From the NCBI RefSeq assembly GCF_000389635.1, contig NC_021182.1, positions 4,691,925-4,755,924 on the forward strand: a stretch of DNA of 64,000 nucleotides, given 5' to 3'. The notes under the pieces are model-generated. The model had not been told where the DNA came from. It did no database searches and worked only from the letters and a program-made list of their open reading frames with translations. The stretch's first letter is position 1. Each line of letters opens with the position of its first letter. Source of the DNA: Clostridium pasteurianum BC1 (GTDB lineage: Bacteria > Bacillota > Clostridia > Clostridiales > Clostridiaceae). Shown in pieces: positions 1 to 8,729 of this stretch. The translations under genes and the position numbers were made by a program.

Positions 1-692
1 CTTTCCATATCTCTTTCAAATTCCATATTGAAGCGTGGTCCCTTTGACATAACCACTCTGCCAGATTTTATTGCTTCAATAATTGCCTCTTCAAGCTCCT
101 GTGCTTCATCAATCAATAACCAATTAAATGCATTGCTTTCTTGAAAATGCTCTTTTCTATGAAAATCTCCACCATAAACAGCTGTAATAATTCTTCCTTC
201 ATTTAGTTTATTTTCCCAAAATTCCTGATTTTTTTTCCACTCGTTAAACTTATCAGTTACTCCATGCCAAACTTCAATAAAATCAATTTTACTGAAATCC
301 ACATCTTCAAAGCTATAGCCTCCACCAGTACATACAGGATCATCAACACCCCTAGGATGAGCAATTCCTATTATTCCATTATATTTATGAACGTAATCTG
401 CAAGTTCATTTAAAGATTTAATAGTTAGGGTTTCCCATCTATAATAGGGAGCTCCAACTACAACAATATGTCCGTAAAAAGTAGTATACTCAATGCCCTT
501 TATTATCTTAACACCTATTTCCTTTGAAATAGCATCGGCACCTTGCCAAGCTGCCATGGTATTATGATCTGTTAGAAACATAGCATCTACAGAAGTTTTT
601 CTTGCGGCATAAGCCATATCCCTTAAATTATCTTTTCCATCTGAATTTAATGTATGGGTATGGGTGTGAATTTTTATCCATTTAAAACTCAT
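1..692 (-). CDS. PHP-family phosphoesterase (3' end outside window)
   Basis: The visible part begins MSFKWIKIHTHTHTLNSDGK. It carries the PHP-domain metal motif HTHT near residues 9-14, then DHN (FLTDHNT), an E in the GIEYTTF segment, GIAHP and GGDFHRK, which are the usual PHP metal ligands in order. PHP proteins hydrolyse phosphoester bonds with a trinuclear metal centre. The ATG at 692 follows an AGAAAGGA ribosome binding site. The protein runs off the left edge, so its C-terminus is unseen. It is the last visible gene of a minus-strand cluster with a glycerophosphodiesterase and an ABC importer, so a role in processing an imported phosphodiester or sugar phosphate is likely but inferred. 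The family call is firm; the substrate is unknown. Confidence 0.85.
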   Translation of the reverse strand, partial: MSFKWIKIHTHTHTLNSDGKDNLRDMAYAARKTSVDAMFLTDHNTMAAWQGADAISKEIGVKIIKGIEYTTFYGHIVVVGAPYYRWETLTIKSLNELADYVHKYNGIIGIAHPRGVDDPVCTGGGYSFEDVDFSKIDFIEVWHGVTDKFNEWKKNQEFWENKLNEGRIITAVYGGDFHRKEHFQESNAFNWLLIDEAQELEEAIIEAIKSGRVVMSKGPRFNMEFERDME

Positions 693-724
693 TTATCATT
701 TTCCTTTCTGAAAAACTTCTTTAT

Positions 725-1180
725 TTATTCAATAAACGCATTTACAAAGATTTTCATATTATCTGTAAACACTCCATGTAAAGATATAACTATTTCCCAC
801 AGTCCAGTTTTTATTGGAGCATTTATGAATCCTGCGGTACTTTCCTTTGATGATATAATTATTGTTTGTTTTCCTATGTGTCTATGAGCACATCCAATAT
901 ATTTATTATTATAATAAAGAGATAGCGTAGCCAAATTTTTTAACTCTTCCTCTCCTCTTATAAATTTTTCTTTTAAAGAGCTAATTTCTTCATGACTTAG
1001 ATTTGAACTGCGATTTTCAAAAGCGTATATTATATCCCCTAACTCTTTTGCAACTCTAGGTAAATAATCAAATTCAATCTTTAAAATTTCTGCCTCTTTA
1101 TCTACATTGAATTTGATACTTTTATGAGACTTTATATCACTTTTATTTACTGTTAAAGCTAAGTCCAAAATTTTTTCCAC
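725..1180 (-). CDS. Conserved-looking hypothetical protein upstream of the PHP gene
   Basis: I do not recognise this 151-residue protein. It has no signal peptide or membrane segment. The N-terminal half is charged and helical; the C-terminal half has alternating hydrophobic residues typical of a small beta domain (IGKQTIIISS, GLWEIVISLHG). The start appears to be GTG, with AAGG about 12 nt upstream. It ends 32 nt before the PHP gene on the same strand, so the two are probably co-transcribed and may act together. A family-1 repeat (1207-1384) and a hairpin separate it from the ABC permease upstream, so it may need read-through or its own promoter. The coding call rests on length, spacing and the operon context. 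Confidence 0.65.
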   Translation of the reverse strand: MEKILDLALTVNKSDIKSHKSIKFNVDKEAEILKIEFDYLPRVAKELGDIIYAFENRSSNLSHEEISSLKEKFIRGEEELKNLATLSLYYNNKYIGCAHRHIGKQTIIISSKESTAGFINAPIKTGLWEIVISLHGVFTDNMKIFVNAFIE

Positions 1181-1206
1181 TTTTTTATCACGCCTTATAA
1201 TTTATT

Positions 1207-1384
1207 TTTATCCGATGACTAGCCGCTGTAATATTCCGCCGCACTCTGTGAAAGCGATTCACACAAAATCTAAGATTTTGGTTCTCTGCTTTTATAAAAC
1301 TGGAGATAACAGCGGCACGTCCCTGGATAATTCGTCTAAACTCAGTGGGAGCAAAAACTCCCACTAAGTAAGATTCATTGATTA
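1207..1384 (-). repeat. Family-1 modular hairpin repeat, copy A (full length)
   Basis: On the minus strand it reads AATGAATCTTAC, hairpin I (GTGGGAG/CTCCCAC stem), TTTAGACGAATTATCC, then the long imperfect hairpin II closed by TTATCC and GGATAA. The inner AAAATCTTAGATTTT and GTGAATCGCTTTCAC modules are present. The hairpin II arms carry GCCGCTG opposite CAGCGGC, where copies B and D carry GTCGCTG opposite CAGCGAC, which is a compensatory change. An apparent open frame over this element (1188-1445) is a chance frame through the repeat. Confidence 0.85.
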
Positions 1385-1389
1385 ACAAT

Positions 1390-1421
1390 AAAACTACCAT
1401 ATAAGAAATAATGGTAGTTTT
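1390..1421 (-). terminator. Hairpin ending the ABC importer transcript
   Basis: Perfect 11-bp arms AAAACTACCAT / ATGGTAGTTTT with a 10-nt loop, followed on the minus strand by TTTTATTG. It lies about 95 nt downstream of the permease stop and right next to repeat copy A. Confidence 0.55.
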
Positions 1422-1516
1422 ACTGATATTACATTCATCTGACAATTAGCCGTAAAACCCTTTTTCTTAAAAAGAAGTTAACTGAAGTGTATTTCTAGAT
1501 AATTCACTAATCCTCC

Positions 1517-2356
1517 TTAAGATACCCACTTGTCCTCTTTCATCATGGAATAAATGTAGAAAAGCCCCACAATAGCTGATAGTATGAACATCATTACTGA
1601 CATAGCAGCTGCTCTTGGGTAATTGGTAAACACATTAAATTCCTGCTGCAGAGCTACACCTAACATTCTTGGCGCATTAGTCCCCATTAAATATGGTGTT
1701 GTAAATTCCCCTATATTTCCCATAAATACAAAGGTTGCAGCTATTAATAAGGATCTATAAGTTAGTGGAAGTATTATCTCCATCAATATTCTTAATTTAT
1801 TTGCTCCCACATCTCTTGCACTCTCAATTATTGAAGGAGATATCTTGGTTAAATCAGAAAGTATTAGCATAGTAGCAAAAGGAATATTAAACCATAAATT
1901 AACAATAATTATACCATTAGGGGTAAACATTAAACCAGGTTTAAAATCTATTCCAAACATCAGTAAAAATCTGTTGATTGCCCCTACGTCTTTAATTATC
2001 AACATTAAAGCATATACAGCCACTATTCCAGGAATGAATTTTGGTATTATATATATTTTTTCTATCAATGCTGCAATTTTGCTTTTACTGAATCTCAAAT
2101 AAATTGCAAGCAGCAGAGAAATGCTTATACACAAAACAACCGTAATTATTACAATATATAGTGTATATCTAATATTATTAATCTGATTTTTATCAGTAAG
2201 TATACTTATATAGTTAGAAAAATCATACTTGTTCTCTTTCTCATTATATAGACTGAGTACAGCAGAATTAATTATTGGAACTATGATAACCATGAGCATT
2301 ACAGCAAAAGACGGTAATACAAATAATAAGGCTTTCAGTTTACTATTTTTCTTCAT
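1517..2356 (-). CDS. ABC importer permease (PotB/UgpA type)
   Basis: This is a binding-protein-dependent inner-membrane permease of about 279 residues with roughly six hydrophobic segments. The cytoplasmic EAA loop is seen as IIESARDVGANKLRILMEIILPL, which contacts the ATPase. The start is set at the ATG in GGAGGgttttATGAAG; an upstream in-frame ATG would place the Shine-Dalgarno inside the coding region. It is the last gene of the importer operon, after the substrate-binding lipoprotein. Together with the permease at 4651-5484 it would form the transmembrane heterodimer. Substrate is not readable from the sequence; spermidine, Fe(III), phosphonate and glycerophosphoryl importers share this fold. 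Confidence 0.9.
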   Translation of the reverse strand: MKKNSKLKALLFVLPSFAVMLMVIIVPIINSAVLSLYNEKENKYDFSNYISILTDKNQINNIRYTLYIVIITVVLCISISLLLAIYLRFSKSKIAALIEKIYIIPKFIPGIVAVYALMLIIKDVGAINRFLLMFGIDFKPGLMFTPNGIIIVNLWFNIPFATMLILSDLTKISPSIIESARDVGANKLRILMEIILPLTYRSLLIAATFVFMGNIGEFTTPYLMGTNAPRMLGVALQQEFNVFTNYPRAAAMSVMMFILSAIVGLFYIYSMMKEDKWVS

Positions 2357-2375
2357 AAAACCCTCCATAAATAGC

Positions 2376-2408
2376 TTTGTTGTGCCTCATCACAAAAGGC
2401 ACAACAAA
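2376..2408 (-). promoter_or_regulatory. Intercistronic hairpin between binding protein and permease genes
   Basis: Perfect 11-bp arms TTTGTTGTGCC / GGCACAACAAA with an 11-nt loop, and no clear U-run on the minus strand. Such a hairpin just after a binding-protein gene usually protects the 3' end of the abundant upstream message or attenuates read-through. That role is inferred. Confidence 0.5.
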
Positions 2409-2430
2409 ACTTCTAAATACTATTTAAATA

Positions 2431-3597
2431 TTACTTTAAAGTAGCGATTTGATCCTGCCAACGTTTGTGTATATCTTTACTTAAATCACCTAAAGAATTT
2501 ACTCTGAAGTCCTTAATTTTTAAACCAGCAAGCATATCAACAGATTCCTTTGGAAGCTTTGAAGTGTCAATTATAGGTAAAGCCTTCATTGAATCCATAA
2601 ATATCTTTTGGCCATCACTTGAAGCTGCAAAATTCAAGAATATTTCTGCTGCTTCCTTATTTTTACTCTTAGCTGGAATTACCAATGATTGCACGCCGCC
2701 AGTAAAGGAAGGGCTAATTTGAGTAATTTTAATTGATTTTGGTAAAGTACCTTTAGATAATTGATCAAGTGCCATATCTGCCCAAGCTGGTATCATATCT
2801 ACTTGTCCGTTTGCTAACAAATCTAAAGTACCTTGATTTTTTACTGGATATTGAACCTTTCCAGAAGCTTTATACATATATGGATGCAGTTCCTTTAATA
2901 AGTTAAAGCCTGTATCCCATTGTTGTTCCCACTTTGGATCATCTGAAGTGATAGCCTCCTGAGGTAAACTATTATATACTGAAGTAATTAAAAATGCATC
3001 CCCTGAACCTCCTGTTGTTGGGTCATTATAAGCAAATCTTCCAGGATGTGACTTTATCCAATCATATAATTCTTTATCTGTTTTTGGAACATCTTTTACT
3101 TTATCTGAATTATATGCTAGTACAACTGTTGTACCTCTAAAGACAAGAGCTTTATCCTGTCCCACAGATGATTGAAATTTTATATCTTTCATATTTGGAA
3201 TTTTATCTTTGCTCAAGGTAACAACGGAATCTTTTCCTGCTGCCTTGAATAATTTGGCAATATCACTATCTGAAACTTCTACAATGTCCATATCTGTTTC
3301 TGTCTCACCAGCTTTTTCAGAAGCTATTTCTTTGTCTACAGCAGATTGTGCACTTGGACCTGAAGCTATAAATTGAAGATTAACAGTAATCTGAGGATAT
3401 TTTGCCTTAAAGGCTTTTATTACCTGTTCCCAAGTTGTCCTAACGTTTTCCGATCCACCGGAATAAAGATTAATTGTAGCTGGTTTAATTGAGGAACTTT
3501 GACTAGAATTTTGGTTAGAAGCTCCACAACCGGTAGCTAAAAATGAAACTGAAACCGCTGCTGTAATTGCAAGTGATAAAATTTTTTTCTTTAACAT
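2431..3597 (-). CDS. ABC importer substrate-binding lipoprotein
   Basis: This 388-residue extracytoplasmic binding protein starts with a lipoprotein signal: basic MLKKK, a hydrophobic stretch, and the lipobox LATGC with lipidated Cys at residue 24. A Ser/Asn-rich linker follows. The mature domain looks like the Fe(III)/2-aminoethylphosphonate/YnjB group of type-2 periplasmic-binding folds (INLYSGGSE; FAYNDPTTGGSGDAF; NQGTLDLLANGQVDMIPAW). The ATG follows AAAGGAG. It sits between the ATPase and one permease, and the first gene of the transcript is a glycerophosphodiesterase, so a phosphodiester or phosphonate ligand is a reasonable guess. That ligand is inference only. Confidence 0.9.
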   Translation of the reverse strand: MLKKKILSLAITAAVSVSFLATGCGASNQNSSQSSSIKPATINLYSGGSENVRTTWEQVIKAFKAKYPQITVNLQFIASGPSAQSAVDKEIASEKAGETETDMDIVEVSDSDIAKLFKAAGKDSVVTLSKDKIPNMKDIKFQSSVGQDKALVFRGTTVVLAYNSDKVKDVPKTDKELYDWIKSHPGRFAYNDPTTGGSGDAFLITSVYNSLPQEAITSDDPKWEQQWDTGFNLLKELHPYMYKASGKVQYPVKNQGTLDLLANGQVDMIPAWADMALDQLSKGTLPKSIKITQISPSFTGGVQSLVIPAKSKNKEAAEIFLNFAASSDGQKIFMDSMKALPIIDTSKLPKESVDMLAGLKIKDFRVNSLGDLSKDIHKRWQDQIATLK

Positions 3598-3646
3598 AAT
3601 TTAATCTCCTTTTTAAATAATTTATTTATATAAATTTATTTGGAAA

Positions 3647-4630
3647 CTATTTATTAAAACTGTGATTACTCCTAAAACTTATTCCTACTCTGTCTCCCTG
3701 TGAGAAAGCCTTTGCTTCTTCTCTTGACAAAAATGCTTTTATTATTCCCTTATCTGTAGCTACACTTATTTCTACAAAATGTCCTAAAATCACACTGTTT
3801 ACTATATCTCCAAAATAGTCGCCTATTTCATTTTTGTTTATAATTGTATTTTCTGGCCTAGCAGCAATTATCTTGTCCTCTTCTTCTATGAAGTTCATAT
3901 TGCCTATAAATTCAGCCACAAATTTTGATTTAGGATTATCATATATTTCCTCAGGTGTTCCAATTTGTTCAAAAACACCTTTATTCATAACTACTATTCT
4001 ATCTGAAAGAGTCATAGCTTCTTCTTGGTCATGAGTGACAAATACAATAGTTATACTTAATTCTGATTGAATTTTCTTTAATTCTTCTCTCATTTGAGCA
4101 CGAATTTTAGCATCTAAAGCTGAAAATGGTTCATCCAATAACAGTACTGATGGCTTTAGAAGTAAAGCTCTTGCTATTGCTATTCTCTGTTGCTGACCAC
4201 CTGATAATTGAGATGGATACTTTTTTTCTACTCCCTCCATTCTTATCAACGTCAAAACTTCTTTTATTTCACTTTGTATTTGTTTCTTATCAATTTTTCT
4301 AAGTTTTAAACCAAAGGCCAAATTCTCGAATATTGTCATGTGGGGCCAAAGATTATAGCTTTGAAATACCATAACTGTTGGTCTTTTCTCAGGTGGCAGA
4401 TTTTCTATATTTACTTCATCTAATATTATTTCTCCCGAATCTGCCTCAATAAACCCACCTATAGCCCTGAGTATAGTAGTTTTTCCACAGCCAGAAGGTC
4501 CGAGCATTGTCAAAAGCTCGCTTTCGTATATGTTAAGGTTAATTCCCTCCACACCATCTCCATTTGAATATTTTTTTGTCAATTCTTTTAGAGATAATTT
4601 TATCTTTGCTTCGTTATTTTTTTTATTCAT
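3647..4630 (-). CDS. ABC importer ATPase (PotA/UgpC type)
   Basis: A 327-residue importer ATPase. It has Walker A GPSGCGKTT at 44-52, the Q-loop in VMVFQSYNLWPH, signature LSGGQQQR at 142-149, Walker B VLLLDEP at about 162-168, and the switch histidine in FVTHDQEEA. A C-terminal TOBE-like region follows (AARPENTII onward), as in MalK/PotA/UgpC subunits. GGAGAGG lies 5 nt before the ATG. It lies 20 nt after the upstream permease and is co-transcribed with both permeases and the binding protein. It energises import across the cytoplasmic membrane. Confidence 0.93.
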   Translation of the reverse strand: MNKKNNEAKIKLSLKELTKKYSNGDGVEGINLNIYESELLTMLGPSGCGKTTILRAIGGFIEADSGEIILDEVNIENLPPEKRPTVMVFQSYNLWPHMTIFENLAFGLKLRKIDKKQIQSEIKEVLTLIRMEGVEKKYPSQLSGGQQQRIAIARALLLKPSVLLLDEPFSALDAKIRAQMREELKKIQSELSITIVFVTHDQEEAMTLSDRIVVMNKGVFEQIGTPEEIYDNPKSKFVAEFIGNMNFIEEEDKIIAARPENTIINKNEIGDYFGDIVNSVILGHFVEISVATDKGIIKAFLSREEAKAFSQGDRVGISFRSNHSFNK

Positions 4631-4650
4631 AAATACCTCTCCATCAAAAG

Positions 4651-5484
4651 TTATTTCATATTAAATCCGCTTGATAATGCATCAGCACCCAAAAATCTTC
4701 TTAAAATGAACAAAAGTATAACAGTAGGAATAATTAATACACAGGCTAATACTGCACCAGCTGTTGCAGGATAATCTATTATTATTGAATACATTGCAAC
4801 TGGTATTGTTTTTATATCTGGCATACCTATAAGTAAAGTACCCTGTGCTTCTTCCATAGATGCTAAAAAAGTAAATATAGATGCTGTAATAATTCCAGGT
4901 AGAGCTAAGGGTAATGTAATATGCCTAAAGGTTTGCCATGGTGTGGCTCCAACATCTCGTGCTGCTTCTTCCTGCTGTTTATGTATACTTTTAAATGCTC
5001 CTGCAGGTATCCAGGTCATAAACATCAATGTATTTACAATGTGTACTAAAATAACCCCCGGCAAGGTTCCCATAAGCTTTAATTTAAAAAATACAACACC
5101 AATCATTATATACAATCCTATTTTAGGAAATGCATTAGATATTAAAAAAGAAAATAAAAACACTCTTCTTAAGGGGAAATCATATCTGGCAAAAGCATAG
5201 GCTGCTGGTATACATATTATTATTGATAATACAGTGGTTATTATTGCAAGTAAGAATGAAAGCATCACAGCTCCCGCTAAATCATCTTGACTCAATACAA
5301 ACCCCCACCATTTAAAGGAAAATGCCTGTGGGAGAAAGGATGGATATTGATAACTGTCTCCAAAGGCTAGCATTATAAGATGTAAAATTGGAAAAAAGAA
5401 AAATATTAAAAAAATTCCAAATAGACAATAACCAAAAAAATTTTTCTTTCCCAGAGTATAGTATAATCTCTTTACACTGTTCAT
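4651..5484 (-). CDS. ABC importer permease (PotC/UgpE type)
   Basis: The second permease of the importer, about 277 residues with six predicted membrane helices. The EAA loop reads EEAARDVGATPWQTFRHITLPLALP, the ATPase contact motif. The start is taken at ATGAACAGTG because GAGGGTGAT lies just ahead of it; the longer in-frame start would include the ribosome binding site. Only 4 nt separate it from the phosphodiesterase upstream, so the two are very likely translationally linked. It pairs with the permease at 1517-2356. Confidence 0.9.
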   Translation of the reverse strand: MNSVKRLYYTLGKKNFFGYCLFGIFLIFFFFPILHLIMLAFGDSYQYPSFLPQAFSFKWWGFVLSQDDLAGAVMLSFLLAIITTVLSIIICIPAAYAFARYDFPLRRVFLFSFLISNAFPKIGLYIMIGVVFFKLKLMGTLPGVILVHIVNTLMFMTWIPAGAFKSIHKQQEEAARDVGATPWQTFRHITLPLALPGIITASIFTFLASMEEAQGTLLIGMPDIKTIPVAMYSIIIDYPATAGAVLACVLIIPTVILLFILRRFLGADALSSGFNMK

Positions 5485-5488
5485 ATAA

Positions 5489-6172
5489 TCACCCTCTATC
5501 ATCTTTAATTTCTGATATTAAATTTTTTAAAACATCTACTCTCTTTGTTGTTATGGAGTTCACCTCTAAAGCTATCATTCTTTTCATATTTTCATTATCA
5601 TCAACTGTCCATACAGAGGACATCATTTTTCTTTCTTTGCAAGCATTTATCAATTCAGAAGTTACAAATCTGTAATTTATATTTATTCCCATGATGTTTA
5701 AGGATTCTAATTCATCAAGCAGCCCCACTAAATATTCCTTATCTCTTAGCCTTGTTATATTAAGTTTAGGAATTCCCAAATTTATAAAATAATTTGTTCC
5801 TTCAAGAATTTTTTTATTATCAATTATGCATTTGTAGTCAAGTCCTGTAAAAAATACTTTATTCTCAGCACTAAAATCCAAAATAATACTGTTAAGTTTA
5901 TCAAGCACTTTAGCATCCTTAACATCAATATTTAACAATACAGCTTCTTCTCTCTTTATTATTTCCAGAACTTCTTCCAGTCTTAGATACTTTTCAAACT
6001 CCTTTGGCTTATCATGGCAAAGAACTAAGTTTCCATTTGAATCAATATTTAAATCAATTTCTATGATATCTGCTCCATATTTTATTCCTTCTTCAACTGC
6101 TTCTATACTGTCCATTTCTGTTCCCATACAACCCGCATGTGCAGTTATGTTTATTTTATTTTCATTTATCAT
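5489..6172 (-). CDS. Glycerophosphodiester phosphodiesterase family protein with altered HRG motif
   Basis: A 227-residue TIM-barrel protein of the GDPD family, which cleaves glycerophosphodiesters to glycerol-3-phosphate plus an alcohol. Visible catalytic positions are H12 in AHAG, E38 and D40 in IEID, and H53-D54 in LCHD. The usual HRG is HAG here, and the usual PENT segment reads MDSI, so the phosphate-contacting Arg and the Glu/Asn are not conserved. No signal peptide is seen, so it acts in the cytoplasm, presumably on what the adjacent importer brings in. The start at MINENK follows AAAGGGGG; ten extra upstream codons are possible. It is the first gene of the importer operon. Enzyme activity should not be assumed given the altered motif. 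Confidence 0.8.
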   Translation of the reverse strand: MINENKINITAHAGCMGTEMDSIEAVEEGIKYGADIIEIDLNIDSNGNLVLCHDKPKEFEKYLRLEEVLEIIKREEAVLLNIDVKDAKVLDKLNSIILDFSAENKVFFTGLDYKCIIDNKKILEGTNYFINLGIPKLNITRLRDKEYLVGLLDELESLNIMGININYRFVTSELINACKERKMMSSVWTVDDNENMKRMIALEVNSITTKRVDVLKNLISEIKDDRG

Positions 6173-6202
6173 AAATAAATATAACCCCCTTTTAATTTGC
6201 AT

Positions 6203-6230
6203 CTGTCGGACATCTTAAGCTGTCCGACAG
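6203..6230 (-). promoter_or_regulatory. Perfect inverted repeat in the leader of the GDPD-ABC operon
   Basis: CTGTCGGACA and TGTCCGACAG are exact inverses with an 8-nt spacer, about 30 nt upstream of the GDPD start. Each arm contains TGTCSGACA, itself nearly palindromic, so this could be two operator half-sites as well as an mRNA hairpin. There is no U-run, so it is not a simple terminator. Confidence 0.5.
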
Positions 6231-6406
6231 TTAATACTTTATACTATCAATGTTAATTTCATCTTTTGACTTGGTTAAGTTAGTGTTAAATAATAAAAAA
6301 TTATGAAAATGTACAATAAGTTCTATTATTTGTCAATTTATCATTTATATATAGAGTTTTTCTTATTCAAAATTATATTAAAACACTAATAAACTACAAA
6401 AAATGA

Positions 6407-6454
6407 CAATTAGGCAAGTAATTTTTAAATATTTAAAAATTACTTGCCTAATTG
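6407..6454 (-). terminator. asnS terminator, a perfect loopless palindrome
   Basis: A 48-nt sequence whose two 24-nt halves are exact reverse complements (arms beginning CAATTAGGCAAG). On the minus strand it lies about 43 nt after asnS and is followed by TCATTTTTTG. Perfect symmetry over 24 bp is longer than a terminator needs. Confidence 0.75.
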
Positions 6455-6496
6455 AAGATAATATAAAATTATTAACAATTCAACTGTAAACATATA

Positions 6497-7888
6497 TTAA
6501 AATTCTGCTGAACCTGTTGTCCTAGGGAATGGTATAACATCTCTAATATTTGTCATCCCGGTTACATACATAATAATTCGTTCAAAACCTAATCCAAAAC
6601 CAGCATGTTTTGTCTCCCCATACTTTCTAAGTTCCAAATACCACCAATAGTCCTCTTTATTAAGTCCTAATTCTAACATTCTAGCTTCAAGGACATCTAA
6701 TCTTTCTTCCCTTTGGCTTCCTCCTATTATTTCACCTACTCCTGGTACAAGTAAGTCTGCTGCTGCTACAGTTTTATTGTCATCATTAATTCTCATATAG
6801 AAAGCTTTTATATCCTTTGGATAATCTGTTACAAATAAAGGCTTTTTAAAAACCTTCTCTGTTAAATATCTTTCATGCTCAGTTTGAAGGTCAATTCCCC
6901 ATTTAACCTCATACTGAAATTTTTCATTTGATTTTTCAAGTATATCTATTGCTTCAGTATAAGTTATTTTACCAAAATCCGAATTTACTACATTCTGTAA
7001 TCTATCAAAAAGAGTCTTATCCACAAATTTATTAAAAAACTCCATTTCTTCTGGAGCATTTTCCATAACATATTTTATAACATACTTAACCATAGCTTCT
7101 GCAAGTATCATATCATCTTCAAGATCTGCAAATGCTATTTCAGGCTCAATCATCCAAAATTCTGCTGCATGCCTCCCAGTATATGAATTTTCAGCCCTAA
7201 AAGTTGGTCCAAAGGTATAAACGTTCCTAAAAGCCAATGCAAAACTTTCTGCCGAAAGCTGACCACTGACAGTAAGATTTGTTTCTTTTCCAAAAAAATC
7301 CTTTGAATAATCTACGTCACCATCATTATTTCTAGGAACATTGCTTAAATCCAAAGTAGTTAATTCAAACATTTCTCCTGCACCTTCACAGTCACTACCT
7401 GTAATTATAGGAGTGTTAACATATACAAAGTTTTTATCCTGAAAAAACTTATGTATTGCAAAGGCAGCTAAAGAACGTACCCTGAATACTGCTGAAAAAG
7501 TGTTACTCCTTGGTCTTAAATGTGCAATTGTTCTTAAATACTCTAATGTATGTCTCTTCTTCTGTAAAGGATAATCCACACTAGAATTTCCTTCTATGAT
7601 GATATTTTTTGCATGTATTTCAAAAGGCTGTTTTGCCTCTGGAGTTAAAACTACACTACCTTCTATATCCAATGAAGAACTGATAGAAATTTTACATATA
7701 TCTTTAAAATTATCAAGACTTTTTTCAAAGACAATTTGAATATTTTTAAAAAAGCTTCCATCATTTAACTCTATAAATCCAAAGGCATTGGATGCTCTTA
7801 TAGTCCTCACCCAGCCTGATATTCTTATATCTTTCCCATTGTACTCTTCTATTTTTCTATAAAGTTCTTTTATAAGTACATTTTCCAT
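6497..7888 (-). CDS. asnS: Asparaginyl-tRNA synthetase
   Basis: A 463-residue class IIb aminoacyl-tRNA synthetase that charges tRNA-Asn with asparagine in the cytoplasm. An N-terminal OB-fold anticodon-binding domain (about 1-110, [11 protein letters not shown]) is followed by the catalytic core with motif 2 ([21 protein letters not shown]) and C-terminal motif 3 ([27 protein letters not shown]). The length is normal for bacterial AsnRS. The ATG follows GTAGGAGGAAG. It stands alone, divergent from asnB across an 840-bp gap, so Asn synthesis and charging genes are neighbours. A leader hairpin at 7921-7955 may control it. Confidence 0.97.
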   Translation of the reverse strand: MENVLIKELYRKIEEYNGKDIRISGWVRTIRASNAFGFIELNDGSFFKNIQIVFEKSLDNFKDICKISISSSLDIEGSVVLTPEAKQPFEIHAKNIIIEGNSSVDYPLQKKRHTLEYLRTIAHLRPRSNTFSAVFRVRSLAAFAIHKFFQDKNFVYVNTPIITGSDCEGAGEMFELTTLDLSNVPRNNDGDVDYSKDFFGKETNLTVSGQLSAESFALAFRNVYTFGPTFRAENSYTGRHAAEFWMIEPEIAFADLEDDMILAEAMVKYVIKYVMENAPEEMEFFNKFVDKTLFDRLQNVVNSDFGKITYTEAIDILEKSNEKFQYEVKWGIDLQTEHERYLTEKVFKKPLFVTDYPKDIKAFYMRINDDNKTVAAADLLVPGVGEIIGGSQREERLDVLEARMLELGLNKEDYWWYLELRKYGETKHAGFGLGFERIIMYVTGMTNIRDVIPFPRTTGSAEF

Positions 7889-7920
7889 TTTTCTTCCTCC
7901 TACAAAATCATAAATAAAAG

Positions 7921-7955
7921 ACCTTTCTCCCCTGATAATTTAAAGGGTGAAAGGA
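7921..7955 (-). promoter_or_regulatory. Terminator-like hairpin in the asnS leader
   Basis: Arms of about 10 bp (CCTTTCTCCC with GGGTGAAAGG, one mismatch) followed on the minus strand by TCTTTTATTT, about 33 nt before the asnS ATG. This looks like an attenuator. I searched the upstream leader for the T-box core (AGGGTGGNACCGCG) and did not find it, so the mechanism is open. Confidence 0.45.
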
Positions 7956-8583
7956 CAGTTTGTATTACTACACTAGCTGCCATAGAAATGTTCAAAATAT
8001 GATAAGATTAAAGCACCAAAAATCACACTAATCTATTTTAACATATAGAACCCCTCTAAGCCTACTTGAAAGCTCTTATTTATTAATTTTAAAATATTTT
8101 TTTATAGCCGCTGTACTATGATTATTTCACAAAGAGTATATTTAATAAAAGATATATACTATATATTGCGCAGATTTCACATTGGAACCACTATAGATGG
8201 TATAGTTGAAATTAGTTTACAGCTTTTTGTGGTCTAATCATACTATACAGAATGTAAATTTTTATTTATTATTAAATACATTTTTCATACATATCATTTC
8301 ATAATTGATAATTATCTTAGATTATATATAGATATTATTAACATATTTCTAATTTATTAAGCTTATTTACACGAAAATTATAATATTTGATTTAATATAT
8401 GTCAACTACTTACACCTGTTATAAGGGCAATTAACATGCACTAAACATACTAATTTCACCTTATTATATCTAGTAATATTTCATGTTTAATAAAATATAT
8501 GTAATATATAATCAAATTGCTCCTAAACTAGAATAAATATTCATAATTAAATAAAAAGATTTTCTTATTAATAAATTATCTTC

Positions 8584-8649
8584 TATAAGGCACATTCAAA
8601 TAAATAGTAAGTCAAAGATGCTAGTCTATTTATTTGAATGTGCCTTATA
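8584..8649. repeat. Family-2 palindromic repeat, perfect copy
   Basis: Perfect 24-bp arms (8584-8607 and 8626-8649, ending AAGGCACATTCAAATAAATAG and its complement) around the loop TAAGTCAAAGATGCTAGT. It lies 80 nt upstream of asnB and could also terminate transcription from either side. Confidence 0.8.
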
Positions 8650-8729
8650 CTTTCTCATCCCTCGTAACTAATATTCAGCATATATCATACACTAATTATA
8701 TATTATTAATAATAATGGAGATTGATATA

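Noticed and set aside
1188-1445. 85-codon open frame on the minus strand
   Set aside because: It runs through family-1 repeat copy A. The LLINESYLVGV-type translation recurs wherever the repeat occurs, and there is no ribosome binding site.
7901-7982. Leader peptide [16 protein letters not shown]... before asnS
   Set aside because: No ribosome binding site, and its Val/Leu/Ile content does not match asparagine control.
7889-8160. T-box riboswitch upstream of asnS
   Set aside because: The AGGGTGGNACCGCG core and a convincing specifier loop were not found.
8634-8729. N-terminal extension of asnB
   Set aside because: The enzyme needs Cys at position 2 of MCGIAGF; the extension would also lie inside the family-2 palindrome.
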